NCBI GenBank assembly: GCA_944325525.1
Contig: CALVAK010000015.1
Location: 1 to 58,534, forward strand
DNA from: Candidatus Gastranaerophilales bacterium
GTDB taxonomy: Bacteria; Cyanobacteriota; Vampirovibrionia; Gastranaerophilales; Gastranaerophilaceae
Direction: 5' to 3'
Length of the DNA: 58,534 bases
The position numbers were made by a program, and so were the translations under genes. The notes below the pieces were generated by a model that saw only the letters and a list, made by a program, of their open reading frames with translations, did not search any database and was not told where the DNA came from. Position 1 is the stretch's first letter; each line of letters begins with the position of its first letter. Shown piece by piece: positions 1-9,098 of the stretch.

Positions 1-161
1 AGTGATGTAAGAGCAGATATATATGGAGTTTCGTTATTTTGTTTATTGAAACATTGTCAGAGCTTTGTCTGTTTGAGACGTAGCCGGGCTGCAAAGCTTC
101 CGGTTGAAATTAACAAAATAGAAACGGAATATCTAAGCTGCGATTACATTACTGATTTCTT
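1..161. repeat. Palindromic repeat element, copy A (left end cut by the window)
   Basis: Almost identical to the element at 193-359 with an offset of 199 bases; the match begins at base 1, so the outer six or so bases of the left inverted end lie outside the window. The right end has diverged from copy B. The unit is an imperfect palindrome: its left arm is followed about 50 bases later by a right arm that is its approximate reverse complement. No open reading frame. It looks like a MITE-like or REP-like non-autonomous repeat; the class is inferred. Confidence 0.85.
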
Positions 162-192
162 TATTTTTTTTATTATTTTTTTATTAGATTAA

Positions 193-359
193 AAGAAGCA
201 GTGATGTAAGAGCAGATATATATGGAGTTTCGTTATTTTGTTTATTGAAACATTGTCAGAGCTTTGTCTGTTTGAGACGTAGCCGGGCTGCAAAGCTTCC
301 GGTTGAAATTAACAAAATAGAAACGGAATATCTAAGCTGCGATTATATCACTGCTTCTT
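193..359. repeat. Palindromic repeat element, copy B (intact 167 bp)
   Basis: Bounded by perfect 13-bp terminal inverted repeats: AAGAAGCAGTGAT at 193-205 and ATCACTGCTTCTT at 347-359. The arms continue as an imperfect inverted repeat (cores near TTCGTTATTTTGTT and AACAAAATAGAAACG), so a transcript would fold into one long hairpin. No obvious target-site duplication flanks it. A diverged copy lies at about 27346-27507 and a 14-base fragment at 633-646. Dispersal with conserved ends suggests mobilisation in trans by a transposase not present here. Confidence 0.9.
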
Positions 360-584
360 ATATTTTTACTTACAAGCTTGATATTCTTCTTCCATAACAG
401 TAAGACCCTGAAACCGTCTTGAATTTTCCTTACAGCTCAGGCAATCCGTTGCATTTCGTAAAAACTTTTCAGTTTTTACTACATTTCACCTGCCTCTCAC
501 CTTTTCAGCATTCCGCTTCAGCTTACGGAAAATTCGCAGTTCAGGGTGACATCTTATTGTTATTTATTTTTTTGGAGGGGAATT
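360..584. other. Non-coding stretch with small hairpins upstream of a 13-codon ORF
   Basis: About 225 bases with no convincing gene. There is an 8-bp perfect inverted repeat GTAAAAAC / GTTTTTAC (458-465 / 472-479) and a smaller one, TCCG / CGGA, near 513-530. A strong Shine-Dalgarno-like GGAGGGG sits at its right end before the ATG at 585. It may be the leader of a gene that has decayed. I recognise no RNA family. Confidence 0.4.
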
Positions 585-626
585 ATGGGAAACCAAACAT
601 TTTTCATAAAATCAAAAATTTTATAA
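585..626 (+). CDS. Possible 13-codon ORF, perhaps the stump of a decayed gene
   Basis: ATG follows GGAGGGG at a good distance, giving the peptide MGNQTFFIKSKIL before TAA. A fragment of the palindromic element (GTGATGTAAGAGCA, 633-646) begins seven bases after the stop. Either this is a short leader peptide or a longer gene has been truncated. The ribosome-binding site is the only strong support; translation is unproven. Confidence 0.25.
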   Translation: MGNQTFFIKSKIL

Positions 627-632
627 AAATCC

Positions 633-646
633 GTGATGTAAGAGCA
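633..646. repeat. Fragment of the palindromic repeat
   Basis: Fourteen bases, GTGATGTAAGAGCA, are identical to the left arm of the element at 193-359; the sequence after it is unrelated. It may be a partial insertion or deletion remnant. On its own the match is short, but three copies of the family in the window make chance less likely. Confidence 0.5.
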
Positions 647-730
647 AACCCAGGCCTGCAAGCTATCTCTTTAAAAAATTTAAAACAAAAAAAACTTTAT
701 TTAAAGCCATTTCTACTTATTAAAAACTTT

Positions 731-1234
731 TTATTTTTTCGTATCGTTCTTTATTTCTTTAGACAGCATAGCTTTTAGTATTTTCCCTCCAATATAAATA
801 GTTGTACCTATTGCTATTACCGCTGCCGCACTACCCATATAAGAAATTGCAAAAGCACCTGTAAGTGCTGCTGCCAGAACACCTATTTGAAATGTTGTTG
901 ATGCTTTATCTTTTAACTTTTCTTCCTGTTTTTGTATGGAGGCCATTTCCTTTGCAGCATTAATTACCTGATTTTGTCCGTTATTTGACAGAGCACCAAA
1001 AGTAGCCGACTGTTTTGTCATGCCTGTTTCAAACAACTTTGGAGCCATTTTTTCTAATTGTGCTACTTTACTTTTGACTTCAAATATATCTCTTGTAAGC
1101 TGCTTATCCAGCATAACTCTGTCAGAACTTCTTCTGTCATTACCGGAGCGTCTATCTATTGCTACAGGGATATTTTGTTGTCTTCTATCTTGATTTCGCT
1201 GATATTGAGGATATAAACTTGTTATTCTATGCAT
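731..1234 (-). CDS. Hypothetical protein with Arg-rich motif and C-terminal membrane helices
   Basis: Not recognised. The N-terminal third is polar, with a doubled DRR pattern (IDRRSGNDRRSSDR) near residues 22-35. A short charged, possibly coiled segment follows, then about 45 residues rich in Ala/Gly/Ile that look like one or two membrane helices, and a Lys-rich tail. A GTG 15 bases upstream is also open, but I chose the ATG at 1234 because GGGGA lies eight bases before it. It is divergent from the M16 peptidase gene, so the two may share a control region at 1250-1390. A membrane-anchored cytoplasmic protein is the most that can be inferred. Confidence 0.75.
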   Translation of the reverse strand: MHRITSLYPQYQRNQDRRQQNIPVAIDRRSGNDRRSSDRVMLDKQLTRDIFEVKSKVAQLEKMAPKLFETGMTKQSATFGALSNNGQNQVINAAKEMASIQKQEEKLKDKASTTFQIGVLAAALTGAFAISYMGSAAAVIAIGTTIYIGGKILKAMLSKEIKNDTKK

Positions 1235-1390
1235 GCCCTGCTTCCCCACTTTAAATTATTATAATTCCAAACACCATTTTTTTTGCTATTATTAAGATAT
1301 ATGTAAATATTTTTTAACTCAAACTGTATTTATATCAATATATTATACTGTTATTTGTTTATAAAATTAATAGGAAATCAATGGTAAATT

Positions 1391-4237
1391 ATGAATATTG
1401 AGCCAAATTTTATAAATAAACCAGCAATACAAACTCCGTATACCAAAGTACAAAATTCCGTTCAAAACACAGCACCACAAAATTCATATAATGAAACAAT
1501 TTCCGGAATTTGTACTAACGGTTTATCTCAAGTCAGTTCAAATGTTCCTGTTTCTTATACCAAAATAGGAGAGATTCCTGTTCCGGGCTTACAGCAAAAT
1601 GCAAGTGTTTTTAAGCTGGCTAACGGGCAGAAAGTTGTAATTCTGCCAAAAAAGGGACCCACGTTTATCAACACTACTTATAATGTAGGCTCAATGAATG
1701 AAACTGAAAATATAAGAGGAATGAGTCATTATATTGAACACAATTTGTTTAACGGCAGCAAAGATCTTTTACCTAAAGAATATAATGAAAAAGTATCCCA
1801 GTTAGGCGGAGATACAAATGCTTCAACCGGATTTAATAAAACAGATTATCACATTTGTTTTCAGTTGCTGGAAGAAAATTCTCTCGAAGAAGGAATTAGG
1901 CTTAATGCACTGCAGACACAATTTCCGACTTTTCCTGTTAATCAGCTTGAAAAAGAAAAAGAACCTGTAAAATCTGAAATTGATTTATATAAAGATAATC
2001 CATATAATGTTGCTATAGGTATAGCCATAAAAAATTTATTCAACATACAAACTAATTCTTCTAATCTTGTTTTAGGTACAAAAGACAATATAAATTCTTT
2101 CACAAGAGAACAGGTGCTTGAATATTATAATACATGGTATACTCCGGATAATGCCGTAACGGTAATTACCGGCGATGTTGATGTTAATGAAGCAATTAAT
2201 CTTGTTTCAAAGTATTACAATAAAAAATCTGATTACTCAAATATTAATAAAAGGCATTCCGAACCAATACAATATACAGAAAAACCGATACGTTCCGATA
2301 TTGTACTATCTAATGCATCTTGTGCAGATATACTCATGGGGTTTGCAATCCCAGAAGGCACCAAAAAAGACGATTTAGATAAAATAAATATATTATTATC
2401 TTTATTAACAGCATCAAATTCAAGGTTATCCAAAACACTTGATAAATACGGACTGTTACTTGACTTTAATATAGAAGCCGTACAGAATAAACCTGATTCA
2501 GCCAAGGCAATTCTTGCACATGTTTCTTTGCCGGAAAATAAAATAGAAGATGTACTTAAAATTTTATATGAAGAAATTAATTATATCGCCAATAATCCTC
2601 CTTCTAAAGAAGATTTGGATAACATTAAAAAACGTAATATTAATTCTTTAAAAGAAAAAACCGAAAAGTCGATAGATATAAATGCAACACTTACAGATAT
2701 AGCAATAACCAATAATTTTAATTATTTTGAGGATACAGCAAAAAATATACAAAATATTACTCCTCAAGATATCTCAGAAACGGCAAGAAAATTTCTAAAC
2801 CTTAATAAAGTTTCTGTATGTGTTTCCCATGAGAAAACCGCATCTTCAGATAGTATTACCCAAAATTATAATGCTGCAGCAAACACAGCTAAAACAATTT
2901 CTTTCGGAGCAGCCGCTAAACCCGAAGAAACATTAGCAGAAGAAACAAGTAAAATAAAAAAATTCAAATTATGGAATAATATAGAAACAATGATTGTCCC
3001 AGGTAATTCTACAGGAAAATCCGCAATATCTATTAACTTCAATACAAATGAACTAAATTCTGTTTCTTCACCTGCTTTTATGGTGTTAAATAAATTACTT
3101 GACAGGGGCAGCGGATTAAGAAACAGTGATGTGTATAAAGATATCAAAAATTCTAAAGATATAGGACTATCATTCCAGTCCGGAATCGACGGGCTTTGTG
3201 CCGCTGCTGTTTTTAATGATGAAAATCTTAACGATGTAATGTCACTTATAAAGGAAACTTTATTATATCCTAATTTTTCTCAAAGTGAGTTTGATAAAGC
3301 AAAGCAAATAATAAAAGATTCAATACTTTCAGAAAATGTATCAGCTTATGACAAATTGAATAAGGAATTATTTCCTTCTCTAAAGAAATATGATTCTAAA
3401 GAAGAAAGATTAAAACAACTTGAGGCATTAACTCTTACTGATATACAAAACTTATACTCAAACATAATGTCTACATCTCAAGTAAGTGCTGTATTTACAG
3501 CTCCAATCAAAGAAAAACCTTACCTTCAGGACATGTTTAATAACGGACTTTCTACAGACATGCCGGTATTTAGACCATTCACAAAAGAGAAAAGTACTTC
3601 ATATAATATATACTCTCCTAATACAGAGAATAAAATATTAACGGCGGTTGAAGAAAAAGCTCAGGCAACAATTCTTCAGGCTTATAAATATAAGAAGACA
3701 GAAAATATTGATGATCTTGCAAAAATTGAATTGTTAATATTTATACTTGGAGGAGGGATGTCATCAAGATTATTTAATGACCTTCGTGAGAATAAAAAAC
3801 TTGCTTATACTGTCGGTGCTGAAAGTACATACGAGAAAGACAGCAGTGCAATTATTCTTGATATAACAACAACAACTGACAGTCCTGACCCCGATGAAGG
3901 TTCTCCTGACAATGTATATAAATCACTTGAAGGATTTGAAAGAAATGTTAATTTATTAAAAACACAAAATATTTCTCCACAAGAGTTAGAAAATGCAAAA
4001 AAACAGTTAAAAACTATGCTTTTAGACATGCCTGAAACAAATACAGGAAAAACAAGTATTTATAGTGATTCGAAATATTCTCCCTATGATATTAAATATC
4101 TTGAAGAAATGATAAAAGCAATTGATAAAGTTAGTGCAGATGATATAAGGGCAGCTGCAAATTATGTATTTAAAAATCCTCCGATAACATCAATTGTTGC
4201 AAGTCAAAAAACAATTGACAGCTTAAATTTAGCATAA
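1391..4237 (+). CDS. M16 family zinc metallopeptidase (two fused halves)
   Basis: 948 residues, the length of a tandem M16 (pitrilysin/insulinase-type) protein. The active half carries the inverted zinc motif HYIEH at residues 113-117 (His113, Glu116, His117), with the expected third ligand Glu in the 189-196 region. The second half, from about residue 520, has M16 fold features (GGGMSSRLF, a typical C-terminal-half motif) but no zinc motif. Members degrade peptides or processed leader peptides inside a closing clamp. No signal peptide is seen, so a cytoplasmic site is likely. The linker near residue 500 holds ISFGAAAKPEE, matching a motif in several hypothetical proteins here. A shared terminator with ftsZ follows. 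Confidence 0.92.
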   Translation: MNIEPNFINKPAIQTPYTKVQNSVQNTAPQNSYNETISGICTNGLSQVSSNVPVSYTKIGEIPVPGLQQNASVFKLANGQKVVILPKKGPTFINTTYNVGSMNETENIRGMSHYIEHNLFNGSKDLLPKEYNEKVSQLGGDTNASTGFNKTDYHICFQLLEENSLEEGIRLNALQTQFPTFPVNQLEKEKEPVKSEIDLYKDNPYNVAIGIAIKNLFNIQTNSSNLVLGTKDNINSFTREQVLEYYNTWYTPDNAVTVITGDVDVNEAINLVSKYYNKKSDYSNINKRHSEPIQYTEKPIRSDIVLSNASCADILMGFAIPEGTKKDDLDKINILLSLLTASNSRLSKTLDKYGLLLDFNIEAVQNKPDSAKAILAHVSLPENKIEDVLKILYEEINYIANNPPSKEDLDNIKKRNINSLKEKTEKSIDINATLTDIAITNNFNYFEDTAKNIQNITPQDISETARKFLNLNKVSVCVSHEKTASSDSITQNYNAAANTAKTISFGAAAKPEETLAEETSKIKKFKLWNNIETMIVPGNSTGKSAISINFNTNELNSVSSPAFMVLNKLLDRGSGLRNSDVYKDIKNSKDIGLSFQSGIDGLCAAAVFNDENLNDVMSLIKETLLYPNFSQSEFDKAKQIIKDSILSENVSAYDKLNKELFPSLKKYDSKEERLKQLEALTLTDIQNLYSNIMSTSQVSAVFTAPIKEKPYLQDMFNNGLSTDMPVFRPFTKEKSTSYNIYSPNTENKILTAVEEKAQATILQAYKYKKTENIDDLAKIELLIFILGGGMSSRLFNDLRENKKLAYTVGAESTYEKDSSAIILDITTTTDSPDPDEGSPDNVYKSLEGFERNVNLLKTQNISPQELENAKKQLKTMLLDMPETNTGKTSIYSDSKYSPYDIKYLEEMIKAIDKVSADDIRAAANYVFKNPPITSIVASQKTIDSLNLA

Positions 4238-4268
4238 AAAAAGAACAGATAAATTCTGTTCTTTTTTT
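4237..4268. terminator. Bidirectional terminator between the M16 gene and ftsZ
   Basis: Stem AAAAAAGAACAG (4237-4248) pairs with CTGTTCTTTTTT (4256-4267) around a 7-base loop, with T-runs on either strand. It lies between two convergent genes and can serve both. Confidence 0.9.
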
Positions 4269-4283
4269 GTTTTATAACCAAAG

Positions 4284-5456
4284 TTATTTCTTAAGAAAAT
4301 CAGGAATATCAAGAATATTATTCGCAAACTCACTTGCAGCTTTAGAAACTTTAGAAGAAGAATTAAAAGAGCCTGCGGTTCCGAATAAATCCATAGCACC
4401 GAGAGTTTTTTCATCCTGTTCTTGCTGTGCAAATTTATCTACTTCATTTTTCTTTAATTCAAAACCGGTTGCAATAACTGTAATTTGAATTTCGCCCTGA
4501 ATCCTGTCATCAATAACAGCACCAAAGTGAACCGTTGCATCTTCAGATACAGCGTCATGTATCACCTGAGCGGCATCTGTTACTTCATATAATGTCATAT
4601 CAGGACCGCCTGTTACGTTCATTATAATACCGGAAGCACCGTTAATGGATGTTTCTAACAACGGTGAATTAATGGCTGATTTAGCAGCTTCCAGAGCTCT
4701 TCCTTCACCTGTTCCTCTTCCGATACCCATTAATGCTGAACCGGAAGATTCCATAACGCTTCTTACATCAGCAAAGTCAACGTTTATCATTCCGGGAACG
4801 GTAATGATATCTGAAATACCTTGTACACCTCTTAAGAGGACTTCATCAACAACCTGGAAAGCTTCTCTCATTGTTGTTCTTCTATCTACAACTTCAAGCA
4901 GCTTATCGTTAGGTATAACAATTAAAGCATCAACCGTTTCTTTTAGTTTTTCCAGTCCTTGAAGAGCTTGATTCATTCTTTTCTTACCTTCAAAACTAAA
5001 AGGTTTTGTTACAACACCTATAGTCAAAGCACCGAGTTCTTTTGCTATTCTGGCAACTACAGGTGCAGCACCTGTACCTGTTCCACCGCCCATTCCGGCT
5101 GTAACGAATACCATATCTGCTTTTCCTATAGCATTTACAATTTCATCACGTGTTTCTTCTGCTGACTTTTCACCTTTTTCAGGGTTTCCGCCTGCTCCGA
5201 GTCCGTTTGTTAATTTACTTCCAATTCTTATTTTATTTTCAGCCAGCGACATTTCAAGAACCTGAACATCAGTGTTCATTGCCCAGAATTCAACACCACC
5301 CAAACCGGCTTTTATCATTCTATTAACGGCATTTCCACCTCCGCCGCCTACTCCTATTACTTTTATATCTGCAGGAGTTCCACCTGTTTGCATTGTTGAT
5401 GAATTATTACTGCTTGTATCTTTTTTTCCAAAAATATCCGGAACAAAATTTTCCAC
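4284..5456 (-). CDS. ftsZ: Cell division protein FtsZ
   Basis: Tubulin-like GTPase that polymerises into the cytokinetic ring. Seen: the GTP-binding signature GGGTGTG at residues 123-129 and the C-terminal peptide DIPDFLKK, the docking site for membrane tethers in FtsZ families. The linker between core and peptide is short, roughly 45 residues. The start is GTG with GAGGG upstream (AGAGGGCGAATAAGTG). It stands alone: no ftsA, ftsQ or mur genes adjoin, unlike the dcw clusters of many bacteria but like cyanobacterial arrangements. 390 residues is normal. Confidence 0.98.
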   Translation of the reverse strand: MENFVPDIFGKKDTSSNNSSTMQTGGTPADIKVIGVGGGGGNAVNRMIKAGLGGVEFWAMNTDVQVLEMSLAENKIRIGSKLTNGLGAGGNPEKGEKSAEETRDEIVNAIGKADMVFVTAGMGGGTGTGAAPVVARIAKELGALTIGVVTKPFSFEGKKRMNQALQGLEKLKETVDALIVIPNDKLLEVVDRRTTMREAFQVVDEVLLRGVQGISDIITVPGMINVDFADVRSVMESSGSALMGIGRGTGEGRALEAAKSAINSPLLETSINGASGIIMNVTGGPDMTLYEVTDAAQVIHDAVSEDATVHFGAVIDDRIQGEIQITVIATGFELKKNEVDKFAQQEQDEKTLGAMDLFGTAGSFNSSSKVSKAASEFANNILDIPDFLKK

Positions 5457-5642
5457 TTATTCGCCCTCTTTTTATTCTATTACTTGCTTTTTTCTTTTCT
5501 GTAGTCTCTATCTCATGAAATTACAGATAAATAACTATTTACATAGTATTGTAAATTAATTAAATAGTAAAGAAAAAAACCTTAAAATTTTAATATATGT
5601 TTATAGTTTTTATTTTTTCCGGTTCAAAAAACCGAAACAAAC

Positions 5643-5879
5643 TTATTTATACAGATTTTGAGCCATACAGCTATTCAAGCTTCTTCTTAAGTTCATTAAT
5701 CTGACATCCATTTGATTTTTTAAGTTCTGGCTTCTTATCTTATCGGCAACAATACTAAACTCCATATCTGAAAGTGAATTATTACGAACCGTGGTCGGGA
5801 TATTGTTTACAGATTCTGTAGTAGCTGCTATTATTTTTTCTGCCGGTTTTGCTCCGAAGCTTACGGGTGATATTCTCAT
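5643..5879 (-). CDS. Small hypothetical protein with N-terminal VSFGA motif
   Basis: 78 residues, unknown function. It begins MRISPVSFGAKPAEK. The SFGAxxAK-like pattern recurs in the M16 peptidase linker and in the 671-residue protein at 52.6 kb, suggesting a lineage-specific sequence tag. The rest is polar and probably helical. AAGGA lies eight bases before the ATG, which supports translation. It is encoded upstream of ftsZ on the same strand with about 190 bases between, so co-transcription is possible. Confidence 0.7.
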   Translation of the reverse strand: MRISPVSFGAKPAEKIIAATTESVNNIPTTVRNNSLSDMEFSIVADKIRSQNLKNQMDVRLMNLRRSLNSCMAQNLYK

Positions 5880-5990
5880 TTAAAAAATCCTTACTTGTTA
5901 GTATTATATAACATAATCCGAATTATTGTTCTTATGACAGGGAATTTACTTCTCTTATAAAAATCCAACAAATTTTTTTTTGTTATTTCA

Positions 5991-6019
5991 TTGATAAAAA
6001 ATTTATGTTAACATATATT
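5991..6019 (+). promoter_or_regulatory. Promoter of the adenine deaminase gene
   Basis: TTGATA (5991-5996), 17-base spacer, TATATT (6014-6019): a good sigma-70 type pair. Transcription would start near 6026, leaving a leader of about 60 bases with a small hairpin CGGATA / TATCCG. That leader does not match the purine riboswitch consensus. Confidence 0.7.
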
Positions 6020-6084
6020 AAAATCCTGCACTCCAGTACACAGACGGATATTTTGGATTTTATCCGGATACAAAAAGAGGTAAT

Positions 6085-7794
6085 ATGAGCTTAGAAGAAA
6101 TTATTAACACCGCTGAAGGTAAAATTAAAGCTGACGTTGTAATTAAAAATGCATATATAGTTAATGTGTTATCAGAAGAAATTTATAAATCTGATATAGC
6201 AATAAAAAATGGTATTATAGCAGGAATTGATAATAATTATTCAGGTGAAGAAGAAATAAATGCAGAAGGGAAATATATCTCACCTTCATTTATTGACGGG
6301 CATGTACACATTGAAAGTTCAATGCTAATGCCTTCAGAATTTGCAAAGATGGTTGTTCCTACCGGCACAACCACTGTAGTTGCAGATCCTCATGAAATTT
6401 CAAATATTATTGGTTTACACGGAATAAGTTTTATGAGAGAAGCTTCTAAAAATTTACCATTAGATGTGTATATGATGCTTCCTTCTTGTGTTCCGGCATC
6501 CTCCTGTGAAACATCAGGATTCGAACTTAACAGTTATGACCTTTCTCTTTTAATTGACAGCCCTTGGATTTTAGGTATTGCAGAATTAATGAATTTCCCG
6601 GGAGTTGTTAATTTAGATAAAGAAGTATTATTAAAATTAAAACTGGGTATAGAAAAAGGCAAAAGAATAGATGGACATGCTCCGTATTTATCAGGCAAAG
6701 ATTTATGTGCATATGTAGCTGCAGGAATATCATCAGACCATGAATGTACAAATGAAAAAGAAGCGATTGAAAAGCTCCGAAAAGGCATGTATCTTATGGT
6801 TCGTGAGGGAAGTGCCGCAAAAGATTTAGATGCCCTCTTACCGGTATTAAAAAAATATCCATCCAGAAAATGTATATTTGTTACAGATGACAGATATCCG
6901 AATTTTTTACGTCCTCATATAAATGAAATGGTCAGAAGAACGGTAAAATACGGTATAAGTCCGGTTAAGGCAATACAAATGGCAAGTATGAACACAGCCG
7001 AATACTTCGGATTAAAAAATTTAGGAGCAATTGCACCGGGTTATAAAGCCGATTTATTAATTTTAAATAATCTTGAAGATTTTAATCCTGAAACTGTCAT
7101 AAAAAACGGGTTAATAGTGGCAGAAAAAGGGGAAATACTCACTAACTCAGAAAGTAAAAAGATTTCATCCTTAAGAGGTACAGTAAATATAAGGTGGCTT
7201 GAAGCAGATGATTTAAAAATAAAAGCAAAGAGTCCTTTCGTAAAAGCCATCGAAGTCACTCCGGGGCAGCTTGTTACAAAATGCACTAAAGCTAAAATTA
7301 ATATTGTTGACGGTTATGCTAATTCTAACGTAGAAGACGATATATTAAAAATTCTTGTAATAGAACGCCACAAAGCAAGCGGCAATATTGGACGGGGATT
7401 TGTTAAAGGGTTCGGTATAAAATCCGGAGCAATTGCTTCAACTGTTGCCCACGATTCTCATAATATGATTGTTATAGGAACAAATGATGATGATATGTTA
7501 AAAGCAATAAAAGAACTTGTAAAATCTCAGGGCGGAAAAGTCATCATTAAAAATGGAGAAGTCATTGCAAAACTTGAACTTCCAATTGCCGGATTAATGT
7601 CAGAAGACAATGCTGAAACAGTAATAAATAAAGTAAACCAACTAAAAGCAGGCGAGAAAATTATAGGCTGTACTCTGGCTGAACCTTTTATGACTATGTC
7701 TTTTCTGTCTTTGTCCGTAATTCCGGAATTAAAACTTACGGACAAAGGGCTTATGGATGTTGTAAATAATCAATTTACAAATTTATTTGTATGA
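6085..7794 (+). CDS. ade: Adenine deaminase
   Basis: Amidohydrolase-superfamily enzyme converting adenine to hypoxanthine and ammonia in purine salvage. Seen: the metal-binding GHVHIESSM early in the barrel, VADPHEI (typical of adenine deaminases), the later GHAP and SDHECT segments, and a C-terminal half with GRGFVKGFG and VAHDSHN, characteristic of this subfamily and absent from simple amidohydrolases. 569 residues is the usual length. AGAGG precedes the ATG by about six bases. It is a single gene behind its own promoter. Confidence 0.95.
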   Translation: MSLEEIINTAEGKIKADVVIKNAYIVNVLSEEIYKSDIAIKNGIIAGIDNNYSGEEEINAEGKYISPSFIDGHVHIESSMLMPSEFAKMVVPTGTTTVVADPHEISNIIGLHGISFMREASKNLPLDVYMMLPSCVPASSCETSGFELNSYDLSLLIDSPWILGIAELMNFPGVVNLDKEVLLKLKLGIEKGKRIDGHAPYLSGKDLCAYVAAGISSDHECTNEKEAIEKLRKGMYLMVREGSAAKDLDALLPVLKKYPSRKCIFVTDDRYPNFLRPHINEMVRRTVKYGISPVKAIQMASMNTAEYFGLKNLGAIAPGYKADLLILNNLEDFNPETVIKNGLIVAEKGEILTNSESKKISSLRGTVNIRWLEADDLKIKAKSPFVKAIEVTPGQLVTKCTKAKINIVDGYANSNVEDDILKILVIERHKASGNIGRGFVKGFGIKSGAIASTVAHDSHNMIVIGTNDDDMLKAIKELVKSQGGKVIIKNGEVIAKLELPIAGLMSEDNAETVINKVNQLKAGEKIIGCTLAEPFMTMSFLSLSVIPELKLTDKGLMDVVNNQFTNLFV

Positions 7795-7829
7795 TTTTGT
7801 ATAATAACCTGCCACAGTTCATCTTGAAA

Positions 7830-9098
7830 TTATGTCAATATCCCTTCTATATAGCGAAAATCAACAAAATTATAATACGTATATAAAATTTTATATGTAT
7901 TTATTTGAATATAAATTACAAAAAATATTATAAACAGTTTAAATAAAGTTTGTTCACGTTCCGTGAAATGAAATTTATTATTACCTAATATAATAAAAAG
8001 AAAAGGCATTAAAGGAATGAAATACCTGCCCTGAATCCCTGCAATATACTCTAATTCAGGTGTTGTCCATACTTGATACATCATATAATTAACGGCAATA
8101 TAAAATATCAAAAAAGCAGCTGCAGAAACTATTTTATATGATAATTTTACTTTTTCACCCAAAAATATAAACATTAGAATAAAGACTGTAAATATATAAA
8201 AATATAGTTTTTGAAATAAAAAAATTGATAAACTTCCAAAAATTCCTATTGCTCCCATCAAATAATTCTGCCAGTATTTGATAGTTGTCTTATATAACAT
8301 ATAGCAAAAATCATTAAAGCTTAATTTTACACCGCAAAGTATATTCGCATCCGGGAAAATTTCCGTATGATTAATGTTTTTCCAATATCCGCATATTATA
8401 AAAGCAATAATAACTATACTAAACAATAACACTTTTTTATATTTTTTTGCCGGTATAAAGAAATATAATACGGTAGGATATATTAATCCTTTACAAAAGG
8501 CTCCGGCAATTGTAATTAAAGACATAATAGAAAGTTCTTTCCTGGTTATATCTTGTCTTTTATAAATTAAATTAAGCACAAACGAAAAAATAAAAAAACT
8601 AAGAGCAATATTAAAAGAATCAGCACTAATACTCATTCCTTCATATAAAGACATTGGCAAAAGAGCAGAGAATAAAAACGGATATTTAAATACAGGTGTA
8701 ATCCTTATTGAAAGTGCTATAAAAAGAATGTACAAAAATAAATTTGCAAATCTTCCGCAATCTATGATTTTCTTCCCGTCTTCAAAAAGACTGCTGCCGA
8801 TTTTAATTCCTGCCGATGAAGCAATATACATAACCGGTGAATACCCGCTCATAAAATGAAATTTATTTTCTTCTCTCGGAATAAACAAATTATCAAATTT
8901 TTCCTCATACTTTGTTTTTTGAGCCGGAACTTTATTATAAAATATTCCTGATGCAACCTCACAGCTTCTTAAAATATGTGCTTTTTCATCAGGTACTTCA
9001 TTAGGCGGCACAAGAAATATCATCAGGCTTCCAAATATAAACGCAATTACAGCAAATAATAATTCAGGTTTATTTAGAATTTTCGTTAATTTATTCAT
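7830..9098 (-). CDS. DUF2142-type polytopic membrane protein
   Basis: 422 residues with about ten hydrophobic segments. After the first helix comes VPPNEVPDEKAH, the conserved Pro-Asp-Glu-x-x-His type motif of DUF2142 proteins, a glycosyltransferase-like membrane family often found near surface-polysaccharide genes. The substrate is unknown. It overlaps dtd by four bases (9095-9098), which implies translational coupling at the end of the gyrA-ridA-dtd run. Confidence 0.8.
   Translation of the reverse strand: MNKLTKILNKPELLFAVIAFIFGSLMIFLVPPNEVPDEKAHILRSCEVASGIFYNKVPAQKTKYEEKFDNLFIPREENKFHFMSGYSPVMYIASSAGIKIGSSLFEDGKKIIDCGRFANLFLYILFIALSIRITPVFKYPFLFSALLPMSLYEGMSISADSFNIALSFFIFSFVLNLIYKRQDITRKELSIMSLITIAGAFCKGLIYPTVLYFFIPAKKYKKVLLFSIVIIAFIICGYWKNINHTEIFPDANILCGVKLSFNDFCYMLYKTTIKYWQNYLMGAIGIFGSLSIFLFQKLYFYIFTVFILMFIFLGEKVKLSYKIVSAAAFLIFYIAVNYMMYQVWTTPELEYIAGIQGRYFIPLMPFLFIILGNNKFHFTEREQTLFKLFIIFFVIYIQINTYKILYTYYNFVDFRYIEGILT

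Noticed and set aside
419..778. 119-codon plus-strand frame
   Set aside because: Low-complexity, no ribosome site at its start, runs through the hairpin leader, the repeat fragment and the 3' end of the 731 gene.
6026..6084. Purine riboswitch before adenine deaminase
   Set aside because: The leader has one small hairpin but lacks the conserved purine-riboswitch core and is too short.
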